From Acidobacteriota bacterium (GTDB lineage Bacteria; Acidobacteriota; Holophagae; Thermotomaculales; Thermotomaculaceae): a stretch of 11,829 nt of DNA. Below, in pieces: positions 7,330 to 11,829 of this stretch (the stretch's first letter is position 1; every line of letters begins with the position of its first letter). The notes below the pieces were generated by a model. That model saw nothing but the letters and a program-made list of their open reading frames with translations. It was not told where the DNA came from and searched no databases. Location: the NCBI GenBank assembly GCA_027038695.1, contig JALWHA010000146.1, positions 378 to 12,206 of the forward strand, given 5' to 3'. A program made the position numbers and the translations under genes.

Positions 7330-8562
7330 ATGAAAAAACTCATTGTTGTACTGATGATAATTGCGGCGGTTGCGGTTTATGCCACAAACGGAGATAACAT
7401 GACAGGGGTAACCCCGTCGTCAAGTGCGTTAGGAGGAACAGGGGTAGGTGCTCCCGTAGGTGCAACAGACCAGATATTTAGAAACCCTGCCTTTTTAGGA
7501 TATTATAAAGGCTTTAATATGAGTTTCGGCGCAGTCTTATTCTTCCCTGAAGTTAAAGCAAGATACTCGGATATGATGCACGGGGATTCCGGAATGATCA
7601 AAAGCCAGGCGGACACCTTTATGGTTCCCGAAATAGGAATCACCTATCAAATAAACGATAAATTCACCTTCGGTATAGGAGCATTCGGTGTATCAGGTAT
7701 GGGTGTTGATTACAGGAACAAAGACCCGAGGCTTTCAAATATGAATACAAACTTCCAGTTTATGAGAACTATTGCCGCATTCTCTTACAAACTAAACGAC
7801 AACTGGAGTTTAGGTATGGGGATGGATCTTGCATGGGGATCTCTGAATATAGGCACTTTTTTACAGGATATGAACACCGGCGATATGTTTGAAGCGGGGG
7901 GAGGAGTATCCCAGGCATTCGGAATAGGAGGCCAATTCGGCATAGCCTATCAAAAGAATAACTTTACCTTCGGGGCATTGTATCAATCCTCAATTCCTAT
8001 GAATTACGACAGAGTGCTTGACACAAACCACGACGGAGTTTTTGAAAAAATGAAACTTGAACAGCCTAACGAGTTTGCCGTAGGCGGAGGATACACTCTA
8101 AATTCATGGCGTTTCATGGTTGACATAAGATGGGTTGAATGGAGCAATACCGACGGTTACGGCCAATTTCAATGGGACGACCAGACTGTTTACTCATTAG
8201 GCGTTGAATACACCCTTTCTAAATTCACTGTCTTAAAATTCGGATACAACTATGCTGAAACCCCTATAAAAAATAAAAGTAATCTTGATATGACTACGCC
8301 TAACAATAACATCTCGGAGTTAACCGCACAGTTTCCGGACTTCAGCGTCGCATGGTTTAACCTGATAGGCTTTCCAGCAATAACCGAAGAACACTATTCG
8401 CTTGGAATTTCACACAATTTTAACGATACCTTCGGCATAGATTTCGGATTTATATACGCGCCTAAAAAAAAGATAAAGGCAGTAGCAGTAAATAATTTCG
8501 CGGAAGTTGAAGCCTCAAATAAACAGTATTCATTTGCATTCGGTCTTAAATGGCATTTTTAA
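7330..8562 (+). CDS. FadL/OmpP1-family outer-membrane transport protein
   Basis: FadL-family barrels carry hydrophobic compounds such as long-chain fatty acids or aromatics across the outer membrane. The start is ATG at 7330: a perfect AGGAGG (7318-7323) is 6 nt upstream, whereas the in-frame TTG at 7324 touches the ribosome site and cannot be used. The 410-aa product has an 18-residue signal peptide (MKK, hydrophobic core, VYA cleavage site). The FadL hatch-region motif follows (GGTGVG...TDQIFRNPAFLGYY, NPA at about 52-54), then alternating amphipathic strands and a C-terminal WHF. The final aromatic is typical of Bam-inserted barrels. The substrate cannot be read. It follows the BMC cassette on the same strand but has its own likely promoter and terminator. 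Confidence 0.88.
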   Translation: MKKLIVVLMIIAAVAVYATNGDNMTGVTPSSSALGGTGVGAPVGATDQIFRNPAFLGYYKGFNMSFGAVLFFPEVKARYSDMMHGDSGMIKSQADTFMVPEIGITYQINDKFTFGIGAFGVSGMGVDYRNKDPRLSNMNTNFQFMRTIAAFSYKLNDNWSLGMGMDLAWGSLNIGTFLQDMNTGDMFEAGGGVSQAFGIGGQFGIAYQKNNFTFGALYQSSIPMNYDRVLDTNHDGVFEKMKLEQPNEFAVGGGYTLNSWRFMVDIRWVEWSNTDGYGQFQWDDQTVYSLGVEYTLSKFTVLKFGYNYAETPIKNKSNLDMTTPNNNISELTAQFPDFSVAWFNLIGFPAITEEHYSLGISHNFNDTFGIDFGFIYAPKKKIKAVAVNNFAEVEASNKQYSFAFGLKWHF

Positions 8563-8591
8563 GACCATTTCCCCTCCCACTTAAATATTAA

Positions 8592-8619
8592 GGCCGGGAT
8601 TTTCCCGGCCTCTTTTTTT
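8592..8619 (+). terminator. Intrinsic terminator after the FadL-like gene
   Basis: GGCCGGGA (8592-8599), loop TTT, TCCCGGCC (8603-8610), then TCTTTTTTT. This is a GC-rich 8-bp stem with a strong T tract, 30 nt past the stop. It sits between convergent genes. In the other direction the stem is followed by TTAATATTT, so it may weakly terminate pyrC transcripts too. Confidence 0.93.
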
Positions 8620-8630
8620 GGCTTTTTAAA

Positions 8631-9917
8631 TTAATCCCCCACTTTACACTCAACAATTCTCTCTTTAAAAACGCTTAAAACAGGGGAACCTTTTAATTTC
8701 AACCCTTTAAAAGGCGTATTTCTTGCCTTTGATTTGAAATATGAGGGGTTTACCGTTACTTCTTTATCGGGATTGAAAATAGTTAAATCCGCCTTTTTCC
8801 CTTCCATTATTCTTCCATCTTCAAGTTTAACTATCTTTGCAGGATTTATAGACATTAATTCAATTATCCTTTCAATTGATACCCCGTGCTTGTGATACAA
8901 AAGGTCTAAAATAACAGGGATAGCGGTTTCAAAACCTATAATCCCGAAAGCGGCTATATCAATTTCACAGTTTTTATGCTCATTTGGGTGAGGAGCATGG
9001 TCTGTTGCAATAGCGTCAATAGTGCCGTCCTTTATTCCCTCAATCAATGACAATCTATCCTTCTCGCTTCTCAAAGGGGGTTTCATAATGTAGTTTGCGT
9101 CAAATGACTCAAGATAAGAATGGTTTAAAAATAAATGATGCGGAGTCACCTCGCATGTAACCCTCTCCCCTCTGTTTTTAGCCTCCCTTACAAGGTTTAA
9201 ACTATACTCGGTTGAAAGGTGTTGAATATGCAACCAGCCTTTAACATAGGAATTTACAATAATATCCCTTGCAACTACAATATCCTCAGCTATTGAAGGC
9301 ATTCCCTTTAACCCTAACTTTGTTGAGTAAAAACCTTCGTTCATTACCGCTTTTTTTGTTAAAGTTAAATCTTCAGCGTGCTCCATTAAGGGAATATCAA
9401 ACGGGATACAATACTCAAGAGCTTTTTTAACCAGATCGCTTGTAGAAACCGGAGAACCGTCATCCGAAATAGCTACAATCCCTTTTTTAACCATTTCCCC
9501 TATTGATGCCAATTCTTTCCCTTCCCTGTTTTTGCTTACAGCACCTACAGGCAATACTTCGGCATACCCCGCTGTTTTTGCTTTATCAAGGACAAGGGAG
9601 ATAATAGCTGCATTATCCATACATGGAGAGGTATTAGGCATTGCGCAGATATGCGTAAAACCTCCGTTCATAGCAGACATTGCCCCTGTTTCAATAGTCT
9701 CGGCCCTTTCACCCCCCGGCTCCCTTAAATGTGCGTGTAAATCAACAAAACCGGGAGCAACTACGCAACCTTTAACGTCATAAACCTTATCCGCCTTATT
9801 TTCTTCTATTGAATCGGATATCTCCGTAATCATTCCGTCCTCAATTAAAATATCAAGTTTTTTATTTAACCCTATTGAAGGGTCAATTACGTTTCCGTTT
9901 TTAATTAGATATTTCAT
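8631..9917 (-). CDS. pyrC: Dihydroorotase, type I (PyrC)
   Basis: This enzyme catalyses reversible cyclisation of N-carbamoyl-L-aspartate to dihydroorotate, the third step of UMP synthesis, in the cytoplasm. The 428-aa length and motifs fit the larger type I class rather than the E. coli type. Metal and active-site residues are all present: H61 and H63 with R65 (DLHAHLREPG), D153 (SDDGSP), H180 (MEHAED), H233 (HIQHLST) and D306 (ATDHAPH). It is therefore expected to be active, unlike the degenerate PyrC' partners of some aspartate carbamoyltransferases. The ATG at 9917 lies 17 nt inside the end of pyrB, with GGAGGG (9925-9930 on the complementary strand) 7 nt upstream. It is the last gene of the operon. 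Confidence 0.97.
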   Translation of the reverse strand: MKYLIKNGNVIDPSIGLNKKLDILIEDGMITEISDSIEENKADKVYDVKGCVVAPGFVDLHAHLREPGGERAETIETGAMSAMNGGFTHICAMPNTSPCMDNAAIISLVLDKAKTAGYAEVLPVGAVSKNREGKELASIGEMVKKGIVAISDDGSPVSTSDLVKKALEYCIPFDIPLMEHAEDLTLTKKAVMNEGFYSTKLGLKGMPSIAEDIVVARDIIVNSYVKGWLHIQHLSTEYSLNLVREAKNRGERVTCEVTPHHLFLNHSYLESFDANYIMKPPLRSEKDRLSLIEGIKDGTIDAIATDHAPHPNEHKNCEIDIAAFGIIGFETAIPVILDLLYHKHGVSIERIIELMSINPAKIVKLEDGRIMEGKKADLTIFNPDKEVTVNPSYFKSKARNTPFKGLKLKGSPVLSVFKERIVECKVGD

Positions 9918-10842
9918 TTATTTGCCCTCCTGCAAGTAAAAAAAGCACAGCCATTCTTACATAAATTCCGTTACTTACCTGTTCAAGGATAACCGAGCGT
10001 TTTGAATCCGCAACTTCAGAATTTATTTCAACTCCCCTGTTAATGGGGCCGGGGTGCATTACGATTGCCCCTGTTTTCAGGGAGTTCATTCTCTTTTTCG
10101 TTAAACCGTAAAGCATATTAAACTCCTGTAAAGAGGGGAAAAAACTCTCCACCATTCTCTCCCTTTGAATCCTGAGCATCATAACAACATCAGCATCCTT
10201 TATCGCATTGTCAAAATCGTAATCAACATTGACCCCTAACTTATCAACATCAAAAGGAATTAAAGTGGGCGGCCCCGACAAAGTTACCTTATTCCCCATC
10301 TTTTTCAAAAGCCATATATTTGAGCGAACAACCCTTGAATGCTTTATGTCCCCCGCTATAACTATGTTTAAACCTTCAAGAGTACCCATTGCTTCTCTAA
10401 TTGTGTATGCATCAAGCAAAGCCTGTGTCGGGTGTTCATGAGCCCCGTCTCCCGCATTAACCACTGAGGCGTTTATATTATCAGCCAGAAACTTTGAAGA
10501 ACCGGGGGAAGAGTGTCTGATAACCACTATATGAGGCTCCATTGATTCAAGCGTTTTAATGGTATCGTAAAAAGACTCCCCCTTTGAAAGTGAACTTGCC
10601 GATGCGGAAAAGTTTAAAGTATCCGCCCCCAACCTCTTTTCCGCGATCTCAAAGGAAGACCTTGTCCTTGTGGAATTCTCCATAAAAAGGTTAAGGATCA
10701 ATTTACCCTTTAAAGCAGGAAACTTCTTGTTTGTTCCTTTGCATATACCCTTAAATATCTTTGCGGTATCAAGTATTTGCGTTATATCCCCCTTTGAAAG
10801 AGGCTCAATACCCAATAAATGTCTGTGATTAAACTTAGTCAT
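9901..10842 (-). CDS. pyrB: Aspartate carbamoyltransferase catalytic subunit (PyrB)
   Basis: This enzyme condenses carbamoyl phosphate and L-aspartate to N-carbamoylaspartate, the committed step of pyrimidine synthesis. The 313-aa protein has the carbamoyl-phosphate loop STRTRSSFE (from 57), K87 in SSLSKGES, RHSSPGSS, HPTQALLD (137-144), RIQRER (224-229) and HPGPINRG (263-270). No regulatory subunit (pyrI) is adjacent, so feedback control by PyrI is not indicated. The ATG at 10842 follows GAGGTGAT, a ribosome site that contains the TGA stop of pyrR, implying translational coupling. The 17-nt overlap with pyrC suggests the two enzymes are made together; type I dihydroorotases such as that of Aquifex can assemble with this enzyme. 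Confidence 0.97.
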   Translation of the reverse strand: MTKFNHRHLLGIEPLSKGDITQILDTAKIFKGICKGTNKKFPALKGKLILNLFMENSTRTRSSFEIAEKRLGADTLNFSASASSLSKGESFYDTIKTLESMEPHIVVIRHSSPGSSKFLADNINASVVNAGDGAHEHPTQALLDAYTIREAMGTLEGLNIVIAGDIKHSRVVRSNIWLLKKMGNKVTLSGPPTLIPFDVDKLGVNVDYDFDNAIKDADVVMMLRIQRERMVESFFPSLQEFNMLYGLTKKRMNSLKTGAIVMHPGPINRGVEINSEVADSKRSVILEQVSNGIYVRMAVLFLLAGGQINEISN

Positions 10843-10850
10843 AGATCACC

Positions 10851-11390
10851 TCAATTCTTTTTCTTTAAAATAACCAGATCTTTACCGTCTTCTTCATTAA
10901 CATAAACCTGTACTGTCTCGTCTTTTGAAGTGGGGATGTTTTTACCGACAATATCAGCCCTGATAGGCAACTCTCTATGTCCCCTGTCAACAAGAACCGC
11001 AAGTTTAATATACCTCGGCCTGCCGAAGTCTAAAATACCCTCTATAGCCGCTCTCACAGTTCTCCCTGTGTACAAAACATCGTCAATTAAAACAACCTTT
11101 TTATCCGTTACGGGAAAAGGGATCTCTGTTTCTTTTAAATAGGCATTAGCAACATTGGTAATTAAATCGTCCCTGTAAAGGGTTATATCAAGCAAACCTA
11201 CCGGAACGTCAACCCCTTCAAACTCCTTAATATACCCCGCTATCCTTTTGGCAATGTGGTCTCCTCTCGTTCTGATTCCTATAAGCAACAAATTTTCAGT
11301 ACCCTTTGTCGCTTCAAGAATCTCATGGGTCATTCTCTTAATTGTTCTTTCCATTGTTTCCGCATCCATAATGACCTTTTCTTCAGACAT
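10851..11390 (-). CDS. pyrR: PyrR, UMP-responsive RNA-binding attenuation protein / uracil phosphoribosyltransferase
   Basis: PyrR binds hairpins in pyr mRNA leaders when loaded with UMP and reduces operon expression; many homologues also make UMP from uracil and PRPP. The 179-aa sequence is a clear full-length member: GIRTRG (38-43), the PRPP loop VVLIDDVLYTGRT (99-111), FGRPRYIKLAVLVDRGHRELPI, and GKNIPTS near the end. It is the first gene of the operon, directly downstream of a leader holding a matching PyrR-type hairpin, so autoregulation is likely. The ATG at 11390 has AGGGGGA about 3 nt upstream. Only 8 nt separate it from pyrB. Confidence 0.97.
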   Translation of the reverse strand: MSEEKVIMDAETMERTIKRMTHEILEATKGTENLLLIGIRTRGDHIAKRIAGYIKEFEGVDVPVGLLDITLYRDDLITNVANAYLKETEIPFPVTDKKVVLIDDVLYTGRTVRAAIEGILDFGRPRYIKLAVLVDRGHRELPIRADIVGKNIPTSKDETVQVYVNEEDGKDLVILKKKN

Positions 11391-11408
11391 ACTTCCCCCT
11401 TTGCATAC

Positions 11409-11438
11409 AAAAAAAAGAGGCTGAAAATCCCAGCCTCT
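11409..11438 (-). terminator. Attenuator terminator in the pyr leader
   Basis: On the minus strand: AGAGGCTG, loop GGATTTT, CAGCCTCT, with a run of eight T. This 8-bp intrinsic terminator lies between the leader ORF and pyrR, 18 nt before the pyrR start codon, so it must be bypassed for the operon to be expressed. The 5' arm starts 3 nt after the leader-peptide stop codon, where a terminating ribosome would cover it. No strong competing antiterminator strand is visible upstream. Confidence 0.93.
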
Positions 11439-11441
11439 CGT

Positions 11442-11486
11442 TTATTGATTAATAAATTGTAACCTGATTTTACTTTCTTTCATCAT
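11442..11486 (-). CDS. pyr operon leader peptide (14 codons)
   Basis: A short ORF with two consecutive ATGs encodes MMKESKIRLQFINQ and ends in TAA (11444-11442). Its ribosome site GAGGTGA (11496-11490) is among the best in the window: GAGG ends 6 nt before the first ATG and 9 nt before the second. The stop is 3 nt before the attenuator stem. This layout is that of translation-coupled attenuation, where the act of translation matters and not the peptide. It is read here as regulatory; no independent function is claimed for the peptide. Confidence 0.7.
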   Translation of the reverse strand: MMKESKIRLQFINQ

Positions 11487-11493
11487 CCCTCAC

Positions 11494-11526
11494 CTCTTAC
11501 CGGCATCGCCGTACCGGTTTAAAGAG
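11494..11526 (-). promoter_or_regulatory. PyrR-binding hairpin sequestering the leader Shine-Dalgarno
   Basis: Minus-strand RNA folds as lower stem CUCUU/AAGAG (11526-11522 with 11498-11494), a 5'-side bulge UAA, upper stem ACCGGUA/UGCCGGU (11518-11512 with 11505-11499; one G-U pair), and hexaloop CGGCGA (11511-11506). The UUUAA at the bulge, a 5' internal bulge, and a CNGNGA hexaloop are the features I know for Bacillus-type PyrR binding loops; CGGCGA fits exactly. The 3' arm AAGAG includes the first three bases of the leader's GAGGTGA ribosome site, so folding (or PyrR binding) should block leader translation. It lies at the very 5' end of the predicted transcript. Confidence 0.8.
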
Positions 11527-11533
11527 TCAATTT

Positions 11534-11562
11534 ATTTTACTTCCTTAAAAAACATAAATCAA
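11534..11562 (-). promoter_or_regulatory. Promoter of the pyrRBC operon
   Basis: TTGATT (11562-11557), a 17-nt spacer, and TAAAAT (11539-11534) form a good sigma-70-type promoter on the minus strand. The predicted start is near 11527, giving a leader of about 140 nt that begins almost exactly with the PyrR-type hairpin. A TTGACT at 11531-11526 has no matching -10 and is probably coincidental. Confidence 0.65.
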
Positions 11563-11573
11563 ATCTTTTTTTA

Positions 11574-11602
11574 TATACATTTACTCAAAAATACCTTATA
11601 CT
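11574..11602 (+). promoter_or_regulatory. Putative promoter of the DEAD-box helicase gene
   Basis: TATACA (11574-11579, 4 of 6 to the -35 consensus), 17 nt, then TATACT (11597-11602, 5 of 6 to the -10 consensus). The predicted start near 11609 leaves a short 5' UTR. It is back to back with the pyr promoter, the two -35 boxes being 11 nt apart. Confidence 0.45.
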
Positions 11603-11632
11603 TAATCCGTTTGACTAAAAATAGGAGATTTT

Positions 11633-11829
11633 ATGGAAAGATTGGAAAAATTCAGACAACTGGGCTTAAGCGAAAACACATTAATAGCGCTTAAGAAGAA
11701 AGGCTTTGAAGAGCCTACAGAAATTCAGGAAAAAGTTATACCTATTCTATTGCATCAAGATATAAATGTAATCGGACAGGCACAAACGGGAACGGGGAAA
11801 ACAGCGGCATTCGGGCTTCCTTTAATTGA
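11633..11829 (+). CDS. DEAD-box ATP-dependent RNA helicase (3' end outside window)
   Basis: The first 65 codons of a DEAD-box RNA helicase are present; the final two bases are an incomplete codon, not a stop. The Q motif is clear (F-x-x-L-G-L-S...GFEEPTEIQ), and Walker A/motif I reads AQTGTGKT. The ATG at 11633 has AGGAG (11623-11627) 5 nt upstream. DEAD-box proteins unwind RNA in ribosome assembly and mRNA turnover; which bacterial subfamily (DeaD/CsdA, RhlE, CshA) this is cannot be decided from the N-terminus. It is divergent from the pyr operon. Confidence 0.94.
   Translation, partial: MERLEKFRQLGLSENTLIALKKKGFEEPTEIQEKVIPILLHQDINVIGQAQTGTGKTAAFGLPLI

Noticed and set aside
9532..9783. Plus-strand ORFs opposite pyrC, pyrB and pyrR
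   Set aside because: They are antisense to strongly conserved genes, have no ribosome sites, and resemble no known protein.
11417..11438. AGAGGCTG in the terminator arm as a second PyrR binding loop
   Set aside because: It matches the 3' half of the Bacillus consensus, but the UCC half and a proper hexaloop hairpin are missing; it is explained by the terminator stem.
11494..11526. Leader hairpin as a metabolite riboswitch (fluoride, guanidine or ykkC types were considered)
   Set aside because: Core motifs of those classes are absent, whereas hexaloop, bulge and gene context all fit a PyrR site.
11827..11829. Terminal TGA as the stop of a very short helicase ORF
   Set aside because: The TGA is out of frame; the helicase frame ends in an incomplete GA codon and remains open.

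Overview
This window looks like chromosomal DNA from an AT-rich, diderm (Gram-negative-type) bacterium. The envelope type is inferred from a FadL/OmpP1-like outer-membrane barrel ending in an aromatic residue and from two signal-peptide-bearing exported proteins. I cannot name the species. The mix of a bacterial microcompartment (BMC) cassette, a PyrR-controlled pyrimidine operon and a chemotaxis cluster does not point to one phylum.

Left part (1-5005, + strand): a tightly packed and partly overlapping run of cheA (its 5' end lies outside the window), cheW, cheR and cheB. It is followed, overlapping cheB, by a gene for an exported staphylococcal-nuclease-like protein with a C-terminal lamin-tail domain. 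No chemoreceptor or stand-alone CheY is visible. CheW and CheR are noticeably diverged at usually invariant positions.

Middle part (5032-8619, + strand): a perfect extended -10 element precedes a three-gene BMC electron-transfer cassette. It encodes an EutN/CcmL vertex pentamer, a PduS-like flavin/Fe-S oxidoreductase with two 4Fe-4S motifs, and a PduT-like tandem-BMC trimer that keeps the cluster-binding Cys38. No signature BMC enzyme is present, so this reads as a satellite locus serving a compartment whose enzymes are encoded elsewhere. A FadL-like outer-membrane transporter follows with its own probable promoter and a strong intrinsic terminator.

Right part (8631-11562, - strand): the pyrR-pyrB-pyrC operon makes the regulator, aspartate carbamoyltransferase and a type I dihydroorotase. 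Its roughly 140-nt leader holds the most interesting structure in the window. In order it has a promoter, a hairpin with the PyrR-site hallmarks (UUUAA bulge region, CNGNGA hexaloop) whose 3' arm covers a strong Shine-Dalgarno, a 14-codon leader ORF, and an intrinsic terminator starting 3 nt after the leader stop codon. This predicts translation-coupled attenuation: PyrR bound to UMP blocks leader translation, the terminator then folds, and the operon is off.

A divergent DEAD-box RNA helicase gene begins at 11633 and runs off the window.
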